From Phytohabitans rumicis (lineage in GTDB: Bacteria; Actinomycetota; Actinomycetes; Mycobacteriales; Micromonosporaceae): a stretch of DNA of 64,000 nucleotides. The first letter of the stretch is position 1. The number at the start of each line of letters is the position of its first letter. Of this stretch, positions 28,077 to 36,718 are shown in pieces. Both the position numbers and the translations under genes were made by a program. The notes beneath the pieces were generated by a model, which was not told the origin of the DNA, did not search any database, and was given only the letters and a program-made list of their open reading frames with translations. Location: NCBI RefSeq assembly GCF_011764445.1, contig NZ_BLPG01000001.1, positions 3,844,001-3,908,000 of the forward strand, read 5' to 3'.

Positions 28077-29057
28077 CTAGCTGCCTAGGTGGGCTATGGT
28101 GCGGAGGATTTCGGCGTAGAAGTTGCCCTCGATGCTGCGGAACAGGGCGAACTCCTGGCCTGGGCTGCCGAAGAACGGTCGCAGCGTCCAGGCCAACTGG
28201 GTGCCGACGAAGCCGAACAGCAGGATCCAGATGTACAGCAGGGTCATGCTCGCGGGGCGCTGGCCGGCCGGGTGCTGACCGGGCCGCGTCGGGGCCGTAC
28301 GCGCCCAGGTGGGGCCGGGCGACGACGGGTCCCACACCGCCGGGGGTGCCGCGGGCAGGGCGACGGCCGGCGCGGCGACCACTGTGGACACGGGACCGCC
28401 GTTGACGCTGCTCGCCGCGGGCACCGCGACCGGCTCGGCGGCCTCCACGGCCTGGTCCGGGACGGCGACCGGAACAGTGGCGGGCGAAACGGCGGGGACG
28501 GCAGCGGGAGGGGCCGGCGCGAGCAGGCCGTGCTGGTTGAGCACCTGCATGCCGCCGGTCAGGAAGCGCAGCCCGACCAGGGCGGACAGCGACAGGATCG
28601 CGACGTTGAGCAGCTTGAAGAAGCCGTAGTCGTTCGCGGTGATCAGGAAGAAGAGGCTGATCGGCGCGAAGGCCAGCGCGAGCATGGCGGTGACCGTGAC
28701 GGCGACCATGACCATGGCCAGCGCCTGCCGGACCGACAGCCGGGCGCCGAAGACCAGGTTGAAGAGGTACAGCGTCGGGAGGCAGATGGCGAGCGTGACG
28801 AGGAAGAGCAGCGGCAGCTTGACCGCCGACGTCAGCGCCATCAGTACACTGTGGAACGAGCCGAGCACGGCTCCGTACACGGCAAGCGCGAGGGCGGAGC
28901 TGGCAAGCATGTTGCCGGTGAGCTGGCCCAGGTCGCGCTCGGCGACGATCTGCTGCCAGATGCTCTGCCGATCGCGCAGGATGCGCTCGATAACGAGAAG
29001 TCCCGATCCGTTGGCTGACACAGGAGCACGGTAGGACAGCGGCTCGCTCACCGCCAC
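28077..29057 (-). CDS. Multi-pass membrane protein with Ala/Pro-rich loop
   Basis: Protein of 326 residues, family not recognised. After a soluble N-terminus it has about five hydrophobic segments (for example LASSALALAVYGAVLGSFHS, PLLFLVTLAICLPTLYLFNL and MVMVAVTVTAMLALAFAPIS). A ~90-residue linker rich in Ala, Pro and Val follows, then one more membrane segment (LLYIWILLFGFVGTQLAW) and a short tail. It overlaps the 3' end of the upstream ABC ATPase gene by ten bases, so they share an operon. It does not look like a canonical sugar-ABC permease, since no EAA motif was seen. A membrane partner or unrelated transporter component are both possible. Confidence 0.65.
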   Translation of the reverse strand: MAVSEPLSYRAPVSANGSGLLVIERILRDRQSIWQQIVAERDLGQLTGNMLASSALALAVYGAVLGSFHSVLMALTSAVKLPLLFLVTLAICLPTLYLFNLVFGARLSVRQALAMVMVAVTVTAMLALAFAPISLFFLITANDYGFFKLLNVAILSLSALVGLRFLTGGMQVLNQHGLLAPAPPAAVPAVSPATVPVAVPDQAVEAAEPVAVPAASSVNGGPVSTVVAAPAVALPAAPPAVWDPSSPGPTWARTAPTRPGQHPAGQRPASMTLLYIWILLFGFVGTQLAWTLRPFFGSPGQEFALFRSIEGNFYAEILRTIAHLGS

Positions 29058-30358
29058 CCCACATCGATGCGGTCGCCACGTTCATCAAAGAAGTGCAACG
29101 CGTCCATACGGACCGAAATGGCCAACGGGTGACCGGCGGAGACCGCGGGGTACGGCGCCAGCCGCACCGCGAGTTCGGCCGGCCGGCGGTGGTGGCGGCC
29201 GGGGTCGCTGAGCACGCTCGTACGCGCACCGCCGCTCTCGACGGGTCGTGGCGCGTCGGTGGAGCCGCGCCCGGTGAGGCGCTGCATCACGTGCCCGAAG
29301 CGGCGGAACCGGCCGGAGCCGTTGGCCGTCTCGGTTACCGGGCCGCCCAGGTCGTCGACCATGATCGCGGTGGCGCCGATGTCGAGGAAGGCGAGCGACT
29401 CGTGCCCGTGGTGTTCGAGGTAGCGGATCCGCCCTTGCAGTACGTCGCCCGGCGTCCCCGGCGCGACGGGGGTCAGCGCCTCGGCGCGCATGCCGATGAC
29501 GATGCGCTCGCCGTGGTAGTGCGCGACGGCCCGCGCGCGGATGTCGTCCCAGGGCAGGTAGAGCGCCTGCTCGCCGAGGTTGAGCGCGACGTACCGGTCG
29601 AGGTGGACGTAGACGGACGCCTCCAGCAGGTTCATCCGCGGGCTGCCGAGGAACGCGGCCACGTAGAGGGTCGCGGGCCGGCCGTACACCTGGGTGGGGG
29701 TGCCGACGTCCTGCAGGACACCCTTGCGCATGATGGCGACCCGGTCGGCCATGGTCAGCGCCTCGGCCTGGTCGTGCGTCACGTAGATGGTACTGACGCC
29801 CAGCTCGCGGACCAGCCCGGAGATCTCCGCCCGGAGCTCCGCGCGCAGCCCGCTGTCGAGGTTGGACAGTGGCTCGTCCATGAGGAACAGGCCGGGGCGG
29901 CGCACGATGGCGCGGCCCATCGCCACCCGCTGGCGCTGACCGCCGGAGAGCTGGCTGGGCTTGCGGGCCAGGACGTCGCCGATGCCCAGGGCGCTCGCGA
30001 CGTCCGCTACCCGCTCGCCGCGCGGGCCCTGCTCAACGCCGGAGAGGCGGAGCGGAAAGCCAATATTGTCGCCTACCGTCATATGCGGATAAAGCGCAAA
30101 ATCCTGAAATACCATCGCGATTCGCCGGTCGCGTGGCGGAAGATCGTTTGCAAGTTCACCGTCGAGTAATATTGCACCGGTCGTCGGGTCTTCAAGCCCC
30201 GCAACCATACGCAAAACGGTCGACTTGCCGCATCCCGACGGGCCGAGGAGCACCATGAACTCGCCGTCGTTGACGTCAAGGCTGACGTTGTCGACCGCTA
30301 CTGTGCCATCCGGGAACACCTTTGTGACGTCTTTGAGCGCGACGGTAGTCACCGTCAC
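29048..30358 (-). CDS. Sugar-type ABC transporter ATPase (UgpC/MsmX-like)
   Basis: Protein of 436 residues. Walker A is GPSGCGKSTVLRM, the Q-loop is FQDFALYPHMTV, the signature is LSGGQRQRVAMGRAIV, Walker B is LFLMDEPLSNLD, and the H-loop is YVTHDQAEAL. The C-terminal half carries an MOBE-type regulatory domain typical of ATPases that serve carbohydrate importers. No permease or binding-protein gene lies nearby, and the only operon partner is an unusual membrane protein, so this may be a shared ATPase as MsmX is in Bacillus. The C-terminal domain includes a ~60-residue low-complexity insertion. The promoter would lie in 30359-30485. Confidence 0.9.
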   Translation of the reverse strand: MTVTTVALKDVTKVFPDGTVAVDNVSLDVNDGEFMVLLGPSGCGKSTVLRMVAGLEDPTTGAILLDGELANDLPPRDRRIAMVFQDFALYPHMTVGDNIGFPLRLSGVEQGPRGERVADVASALGIGDVLARKPSQLSGGQRQRVAMGRAIVRRPGLFLMDEPLSNLDSGLRAELRAEISGLVRELGVSTIYVTHDQAEALTMADRVAIMRKGVLQDVGTPTQVYGRPATLYVAAFLGSPRMNLLEASVYVHLDRYVALNLGEQALYLPWDDIRARAVAHYHGERIVIGMRAEALTPVAPGTPGDVLQGRIRYLEHHGHESLAFLDIGATAIMVDDLGGPVTETANGSGRFRRFGHVMQRLTGRGSTDAPRPVESGGARTSVLSDPGRHHRRPAELAVRLAPYPAVSAGHPLAISVRMDALHFFDERGDRIDVGWR

Positions 30359-30485
30359 CTCCCCGCATCGTTGCCGGCCCCGAATAGGTAACTGTGACGA
30401 TCGTTACGGCTTCAGCCCATCGGGTAAACGTGCCATGTTCAGGGTGTGACAGAGTGATTACTGCCCAGTTCAGGCCGAACTTACG

Positions 30486-30499
30486 CTAGGGCGCCCTAG
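30486..30499. repeat. Perfect palindrome at a gene end
   Basis: CTAGGGCGCCCTAG is a perfect 14-base palindrome that overlaps the TAG stop of the glycosyltransferase gene (30496-30498). It may be a short terminator stem or a protein-binding site; no T-run follows. Confidence 0.5.
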
Positions 30500-32679
30500 G
30501 CGGTGAAAACCCGCCGGACGACGCGCTCGGCCGCCCGGCCGTCGTCCAACTGGCAGAAACGGCGGCGGAAGTTGGCCCGCGCCTTCGCCGCGGCGTCGTC
30601 GTCGGCCGCGCCGGACCGGAAGACGTCCAGCAGATCCGGGAACGTCAGCGCGACCGCGCCCGGCGGCTCGGCGGTGACGTCGAAGTAGACGCCGCGGGTC
30701 ACCTGGTACGTCGTCCAGTCGGGCGCGTAGATGACGATCGGCCGGTCCAGCACGGCAAAGTCGAACATCGCCGACGAGTAGTCCGTGACCATGACGTCCG
30801 CGGCCAGGTAGAGGTCCTCGACCGAGGGGTACCCGGACACGTCGACCACCGTGTCGGCGGCGCCGTCCACGAAGCCGGCCTTGTCCCGGTCGTGGAAGTA
30901 GTGGCTGCGCACCAGCAACCGGGAGCCCTCGCCCAGCTGGCCGGCGAACTCGTCGTAGTCGAACGGTGGGCGGTATCCGGGCAGGTGCTCGCGGTGGGTC
31001 GGCAGGTAGAGCACCACCCGCTCGCCCGGGGCCACGCCGACCCGGTTCCGGGCGGCGGCGACGTCCTCCGGCGTGGCGTTCGCCAGGCGGTCGTTGCGCG
31101 GGTAGCCGGTCTCCAGGGCCTCGTACGAGGACGGGTACGCCCGCTCCCACATCTGGGTGGAGAAGGTGTTGGACGTGATGCTGTAGTCCCACCGGTCGAC
31201 CCGGCGCAGCAGCTGCGCGAAGTCCATCTGGGCCGCCCCGATCGGGTGCCGCTGCTGGTCCAGCCCCATCACCTTGACCGGCGTGCCGTGGTGGGTCTGC
31301 ACGTGCACCGACCCGGGTCGCTTGATCGCGTGGTCGGGGTAGTTCACGTTGTTGATGAGCCAGCGGGCGCGGGCCAGCGCCCGGTAGTAGCGCCGGGTCC
31401 CCGCGATCACGTAGTCCACACCGCGCGGCATCGAGGCGACCTTGTCACGGCGTACGACCCACACGCCGCGCACGCCGGGGGCCAGCTCGCGCGCCTTCTC
31501 GTAGATGGCGGCCGGGTTGCACGAGTACCCGCGGTACCAGTACGCCGCGTACAGCGCCAGCGACCGGTCCATGGGCAGCCGCAGCTGCACCCGGTAGTAC
31601 GCCCGGAGCACCGCCTCGCGGGCCAGCCGGAGCCCCTTACGCGCGGCGCGCTTGGCCGACTGCTTGCTCCTGCGCACCCACGCGTTGGTCCGGCTGCGGG
31701 TCTTGGCCACCGCGCGGAGCAGCGAGAACGTGCCCCACTTGCCCTGGCCGACCAGTCGCTGCTTGACCCCTTCGGGCCCGTCGGGCACCGCGTAGCCGCC
31801 GGGCGGGCACCACTTGGCGTAGTCCTCGACCATCTGGTCGAAGAACCGGTGCCGCAGCTCCTTCGAGATGCGGTCGCCGTTGCCCAGCACGGTGAGGTAG
31901 TGCCAGATCATCCGCTCGAAGAGCAGCGGCCGCAGGTCGTCGACCTCCGCGCCCCACGCGTCGATCAGCTCGAAGACCCGGTGCCAGTGCGGGAAGACGT
32001 CGAAGTGCCGCTCGCCGGGCGTACGGGTGATCGCACCGGTGCGGCGCTGCCGGTAGTGGACGCACACCCGGTCCAGCACGGTGATCCGCTGCGCCTTGAG
32101 CAGCGCCGGGTACGTGAAGGACACGTCCTCGTACCAGCCGAGGCCGAACCGCAGTCCCAGCTCGACCATGAACTCCCGGCGGACGATCCTGTTCCACGCG
32201 GTGTGCAGCAGGCGCAACACCTCGGGCCGCTCGCGGACGGTGAAGACCTCTTCGCCCGGCGGCGTCGGGAAGACCTCGGCCATCGAGCTGGTCGTCACGC
32301 CGAGATTCCAGTACGACCGGACGTGGTCGACGATCAGCATGTCGGGACTGGTCTGGCGCAGCCGGGCGGCCACCTTGGCCAGGCAGTCCGGCTCGATCCA
32401 GTCGTCGCTGTCGATAAACCAGACGTACTCGCCGGTCGCCCGGTCGAGCCCGACGTTGCGGGCCTCACCCAGGCCGACGTTCTGCTCCAGCGCGATGACC
32501 TGGACGCGCGAGTCGCGGGCGGCGTACTCGGCGAAGATCTCCCCGCAGCTGTCCGGCGAGGCGTCGTCGACGGCGATGACCTCGATGTCGGTGAACGACT
32601 GGTTCAGGATCGAGTCCATGCACTCGCGCAGATAGCCCTGCACCCGATACGCAGGCACGACAAGGCTTAGCAAGGTCAT
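30496..32679 (-). CDS. Fused GT2 glycosyltransferase / CDP-glycerol-type polymerase
   Basis: Protein of 727 residues with two domains. Residues 1-230 form a GT-A glycosyltransferase: SLVVPAYRVQGYLRECMDSI, VIAVDDASPDS, and ARNVGLDRATGEYVWFIDSD with the metal-binding DSDD. Residues about 380-720 match the CDP-glycerol glycerophosphotransferase (TagF/TarF) family: HVQTHHGTPVKVMGLD, VLYLPTHREHLPGY, DVSGYPSVEDLYLAADVMVT and DYSSAMFDFAVLDRPIVIYA. Such proteins build the poly-alditol-phosphate chain of teichoic acids at the inner membrane. The CDP-alcohol phosphotransferase gene lies three bases upstream. The alditol (glycerol, ribitol or other) and sugar cannot be deduced. Confidence 0.9.
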   Translation of the reverse strand: MTLLSLVVPAYRVQGYLRECMDSILNQSFTDIEVIAVDDASPDSCGEIFAEYAARDSRVQVIALEQNVGLGEARNVGLDRATGEYVWFIDSDDWIEPDCLAKVAARLRQTSPDMLIVDHVRSYWNLGVTTSSMAEVFPTPPGEEVFTVRERPEVLRLLHTAWNRIVRREFMVELGLRFGLGWYEDVSFTYPALLKAQRITVLDRVCVHYRQRRTGAITRTPGERHFDVFPHWHRVFELIDAWGAEVDDLRPLLFERMIWHYLTVLGNGDRISKELRHRFFDQMVEDYAKWCPPGGYAVPDGPEGVKQRLVGQGKWGTFSLLRAVAKTRSRTNAWVRRSKQSAKRAARKGLRLAREAVLRAYYRVQLRLPMDRSLALYAAYWYRGYSCNPAAIYEKARELAPGVRGVWVVRRDKVASMPRGVDYVIAGTRRYYRALARARWLINNVNYPDHAIKRPGSVHVQTHHGTPVKVMGLDQQRHPIGAAQMDFAQLLRRVDRWDYSITSNTFSTQMWERAYPSSYEALETGYPRNDRLANATPEDVAAARNRVGVAPGERVVLYLPTHREHLPGYRPPFDYDEFAGQLGEGSRLLVRSHYFHDRDKAGFVDGAADTVVDVSGYPSVEDLYLAADVMVTDYSSAMFDFAVLDRPIVIYAPDWTTYQVTRGVYFDVTAEPPGAVALTFPDLLDVFRSGAADDDAAAKARANFRRRFCQLDDGRAAERVVRRVFTA

Positions 32680-32682
32680 GAA

Positions 32683-34539
32683 CTACGTCCTCCCACCACG
32701 TGACGAAGAGTTGAACACCAGCCTATCGGGCTGCTCACGGCCCCACCCACGAACCGTCCAGGTCGCCAGCGAATCCGCGATCAGCACGGCGAGCAGGTAG
32801 CCGGCGAGCATCGCGAAGGCGACCGTCGCGGCCCCGGCGAGCGCGCCCGCGGCGAGCACCAGCGCCCGCCCGTCCCAGCCGAGACCGAGCCGGTGCAGGG
32901 GTGGCCCGCCGACCCGCTTCTCCAGCCGGGCAGTGACATCGTAGTGACGCAGCGCAAGCGCGAGCAGCAGCGCGAAGATGACGGGCGGCGGCACGTCGTA
33001 GGCGACGCCCACGGCGATCACGAAGAGGAACTCGACGGCGCGCAACGCCGCCGGCACCAGCCAGTCCAGCGCGCCATCGTGCGCCGCCCCCGCGCCAAGC
33101 GCGGCGACGAGCACCACGACCACGCAGGCCAGCACGGCGTACCCGGTCACGCCGGCCACGGCCATCCAGAGCGCCGCGGCAGCGCCGGCCAGGCCCACGA
33201 TCGCCGCCAGCAGCGGCGGCACCGCCCAGCGCCCGAGGAGGTGGGCCGGCAGGCCGTCGTCGCGGTACAGCGTGGCGTCGACGGTCGCCAGCACGGGTAC
33301 GCGCATGCCGCGCGCCCGCAAAGTGCGCAGGAGCAGCGTGTACGCGGCCGCGAGCACCGCCCATACCAGCACCGCCACCAGCGCGATCCGCTGGTTGAAG
33401 AGCGCCACGGTCAGGGCTATGAGTGCCCACCGCTCACCGATCGGAAAGACGACCGTCCGCTTGAGCCAGTACGCCACCGAGCCCTGGTCCGCCTGCACCC
33501 GGTTGGACATCGCGCCGAGCCGGCCGCTCGCCGCGGTGGACCGGGTCGCCGCCTCGTCGTGCAGCGCGCCGTACCAGGTGTCGGTCATGTGCCGGACCGT
33601 CTGCAGGGTCAGCGCGGCGATGCCGAGCGCCCACCCGTCGGCCAGGTCGGCGCGGGCCGCGCCAGCCGCGAGGCCGGCGTAGACGACGTACTCCTTGGTG
33701 CGGTCGGCCATCGTGTCCAGCCAGCCGCCGAACGCGCTGAAGTGGCGCGTGTACCGGGCCAGCTGCCCGTCGACGCAGTCCAGCACGAAGCCGAGGTAGA
33801 GCAGGACGGCGCCGAGCACGAGCGCGGGGCGCCCGCCGAGCCAGAAGAGCAGCGCCGCCCCGCCCGTGATCGCGACCGAAATGGCGGTGACCCCGCTCGG
33901 GGTGAGCCCCAGCCGGGCCGCCCACCGGGTCAGCCACGGCGACCAGGTGCTGACGAAGTACGTCGCGAAGAAGTCGTCCTTCTCCTTGACCGCCAACCGC
34001 AGCTCGGCCTCGTCGGAGTCGACCGCGGCGATCGCCGCCTCGGCAGCCGCTCGACTCTCCCTATCGCGGACCCGGGCGGCCACGAGCAGTCGTACCCGAT
34101 GGCTAAAGATCGTCACGCCGGAACGCTGCAGGGGCGCCGGCAGCGCGTCGATGCCGGCGCCGACGGCCGCGCGCGCGGCGGACGCCAGCGCGGGCAGATC
34201 GCGCACGCCGACCCGCAGCGCGCCGCCAAAGGCGGCATTGGCCTCTCCCTGGACGAGACGGCCGCGCTCCTCGCGCACCAGGTCAGCGAGAGACTCGGAC
34301 CGCGCCAGCACGAGGGCCACCGTCGGCCCCGCCGGGCTCGTGGCCAGATGCCGGAGTACGGCCGTGTGCGCGACCAGTTCGTCGGTGCACAGCAGCAGCG
34401 GCTCATCCGCCGCGTCGGCGACGTCGGCCAGCTCGCCCAGGTGGCCGACCGTGACCACGTCGTGCGCGCCGGCCGCTTCGAGCTGGTCGGCGAGAGGGCC
34501 GGCCAGTGACGACCCGGCCGTGAATATCACACCCAACAT
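32683..34539 (-). CDS. CDP-alcohol phosphotransferase with N-terminal extra domain
   Basis: Protein of about 618 residues. The membrane enzyme motif D-x2-DG-x2-AR-x8-G-x3-D-x3-D is fully present (DCVDGQLARYTRHF then GGWLDTMADR) at about residues 255-285. It is followed by several membrane segments and a longer second membrane half. The first ~180 residues are a soluble Ala-rich domain that resembles a nucleotidyltransferase fold without a clear G-x-G-T-R motif, so this domain may be non-catalytic. Such two-domain layouts occur in enzymes joining a CDP-activated alcohol to a phosphate or lipid. ATG 34537-34539 (MLGVIFTAG) is preferred over a start 18 bases upstream. The next gene downstream is the polymerase-like fusion, so both may act in the same glycopolymer or glycolipid pathway. 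Confidence 0.85.
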   Translation of the reverse strand: MLGVIFTAGSSLAGPLADQLEAAGAHDVVTVGHLGELADVADAADEPLLLCTDELVAHTAVLRHLATSPAGPTVALVLARSESLADLVREERGRLVQGEANAAFGGALRVGVRDLPALASAARAAVGAGIDALPAPLQRSGVTIFSHRVRLLVAARVRDRESRAAAEAAIAAVDSDEAELRLAVKEKDDFFATYFVSTWSPWLTRWAARLGLTPSGVTAISVAITGGAALLFWLGGRPALVLGAVLLYLGFVLDCVDGQLARYTRHFSAFGGWLDTMADRTKEYVVYAGLAAGAARADLADGWALGIAALTLQTVRHMTDTWYGALHDEAATRSTAASGRLGAMSNRVQADQGSVAYWLKRTVVFPIGERWALIALTVALFNQRIALVAVLVWAVLAAAYTLLLRTLRARGMRVPVLATVDATLYRDDGLPAHLLGRWAVPPLLAAIVGLAGAAAALWMAVAGVTGYAVLACVVVVLVAALGAGAAHDGALDWLVPAALRAVEFLFVIAVGVAYDVPPPVIFALLLALALRHYDVTARLEKRVGGPPLHRLGLGWDGRALVLAAGALAGAATVAFAMLAGYLLAVLIADSLATWTVRGWGREQPDRLVFNSSSRGGRT

Positions 34540-34650
34540 CAGTGAACGCCCGCCCAACCCAGATTGACGCCGGACAGGTTAGCAGCCATGGGCACCCCTT
34601 CCGGGAAAGCCCCGACGGCAGAGGGCTGTCCCATTCATACCGTTGAAGGC

Positions 34651-34854
34651 ATGACGCAGCGACTCGTTCGACCCCGTGACAACCGCATGATCGCCGGCGT
34701 GTGCGCCGGCCTGGGCCGGCGTTTCGGCATTTCCGCGAACGCCATGCGCCTGATCTTCCTGGTGTCCTGCCTGCTGCCGGGCCCGCAGTTCGTGATCTAC
34801 CTGGCGCTGTGGATCATGATGCCGAACGAGGACCGGTACGCGGCTACTTTCTGA
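34651..34854 (+). CDS. Small PspC-domain membrane protein
   Basis: Protein of 67 residues from ATG 34651, preceded by a GAAGG ribosome site. The sequence RMIAGVCAGLGRRFGI, followed by the membrane segment RLIFLVSCLLPGPQFVIYLA and IMMPNE, is the PspC fold. Related proteins take part in envelope stress responses. It is transcribed toward, and overlaps by 11 bases, the convergent GT-C gene, and it is divergent from the CDP-alcohol phosphotransferase. A longer in-frame start at 34564 is possible but lacks the family sequence. Confidence 0.85.
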   Translation: MTQRLVRPRDNRMIAGVCAGLGRRFGISANAMRLIFLVSCLLPGPQFVIYLALWIMMPNEDRYAATF

Positions 34855-36702
34855 TCACCACCACGTAGTCCTGCGGGACGTCGACCACCGTCCAGTGCGC
34901 CGCGCTGAACTGGGCGGGCTGGAAGCGCACGTCGTCCCACTGCCAGCCGTCCGGCTGCTTACGCAGCACGAAGACGTCGATCGGGCCGAACTTCGTGTCC
35001 GCCGACGCGGCGGCGAACGCGTCCGGATCGGCGGTCTGGGCCAGCCGGGTCACCTCGGCGCGCCGCTCGGTCCACCGGGACAGCGAGCCGGCCCCCTCGA
35101 CCGGAATGGCCACGTACATCCGCCACGGCAGGAACGAGAAGAGCCGCTCGTCGGCGGTCAGCGTGACCGGCCGGGCGTCGGGCCCCTTGACCGCGTCGAC
35201 CGCCTTCTCGATCTGGGTGACCGGGAACCAGGCCCGGCGCTCGTCGCCCTTCGGCGCGAACCTCGGGTAGCCGCCGCCTGGCAGCGGCTCCAGGTGCGCG
35301 AGGGCCGCGTAGTTGGGGCCGGTGAACACCGCGGCGTTGGCCTTGGGCATCCACGCCTGGGTGTACTCGGCGCCGGCCCAGGCCAGCGCGACCGCGAGGA
35401 CCGCCGCCGCGCCCACCCGCGGCGGCACCAGGCGGACCCGACGCAGCACGATCGGGGCCACGTGGGTGAGCACCAGCACCCCGGCGGTGGTGAGCAGCAC
35501 CGTGTAGAGCCGGGCCGTGTAGTGCAGGAAGAAGGTGTGCTCGCTGAGGATGAAGCGCACCTGCGCGATGAGGCGGTAGGCGTACACGCCGACGAGCAGG
35601 AAGAGCAGCGGCCGGGCCCACCACACCGAGCGGTAGAACCACACGAGGCCGACCAGGCCCACCAACTGGAGCATCCCGATCGGGGTGAACTCCAGGAACG
35701 GGAACAGGCCGCTGTTGATCCCGGGCGAGACGTACAGGTCGGAGACCAGCTCGCCGTTCTGGGTGAGCATGGCCCAGACGTACGGGACCACGTACCAGCA
35801 GGACACGACGAACGCGACGGCCACGACCAGGGCCAGCCGCCGGACGTACGCCTTGCGGTCGGTCTCGGCCCGGAAGGTGACCACCATCAGCGCCACGATC
35901 CCGAAGACCGCGTAGATGATCCACGCCTGGTAGACGAGCACCATGAGGCCGGCCAGCAGGCCCGAGAGCAGCCAGTGCATCCGCGCCCGGGGCGGCTTGC
36001 CGAACGTCTCCAGCGCCCACGGCACGAAGACCGCCAGCGTGACGACCTCGAACGCCTTGCGCGGGTCGGCCCAGGTCACCAGCGCCAGGGAGGAGATCGC
36101 CAGGGCCACCCACGACCCCACGTGCCGCCGCCACAGCAGGAAGCCGACCAGCACCGCCAGCGACGTGGTGATCACCTCGGCGTCGCCCAGCAACTGCCAC
36201 GCCGGGATGTCGAGGACCACCGCGGCCCGGCCGATCAGCATCGCGTACAGCGGGGGTACTCGGAGACCAGGCCGGGAATGGAGTCGGACGGCTTGATCGT
36301 GGTGGTGTAGTGGGTCGCCGACGCCGACATGCGCATCATGTCGCCGACGACCCCACCGAAGCCGTACGGCGAGCCGTAGAGCGCCGTACGCAGCATCAGC
36401 ACGACCCAGGCCGCCGCGAGCCCCGCGGCAGCGCCCGCGACCAGCTCACCGGACCAGCGCCGGGTCACCAGGAACACGCCGGCGCACAGCAGGACCGCGG
36501 CGGTCAGCGGCAACGCGTACCCGATGACGGAGAACGGGTTGTGCTTGAAGAGCCTCGGCATGATGGCCGCGACCGGGGTGGCCACCAACCAGGTGAGCAC
36601 GGCGATCGTGCCCGGATGCAGCAACCACCGCTTCTTCTCGGCCGCCGGTGCGGCGGCGGACTTCTGCTCGGCCTCGACCGGAACGTCCGTGTCCAGCGCC
36701 AT
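34844..36702 (-). CDS. GT-C membrane glycosyltransferase, AftA-like (one-base frameshift)
   Basis: Protein of about 619 residues after restoring one base in the G5 run 36252-36256, giving SEYPPLYAMLIG across the break. ATG 36700-36702 is preferred because GGGGAG lies 8 bases upstream. It has roughly 11-13 membrane segments. The loop GDMMRMSASATHYTTTIKPS leading to the YPPLY segment resembles the first-loop acidic motif and YPP of the arabinofuranosyltransferase AftA (GT85). Members use decaprenyl-phospho-arabinose to start arabinan on galactan. The C-terminal ~200 residues form an extracytoplasmic domain. Another polyprenyl-sugar-dependent transferase is possible. It lies 16 bases downstream of a polyprenyl-type GT2 gene. 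Confidence 0.7.
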
Positions 36703-36718
36703 CTCTGCTGCTCCCCGA

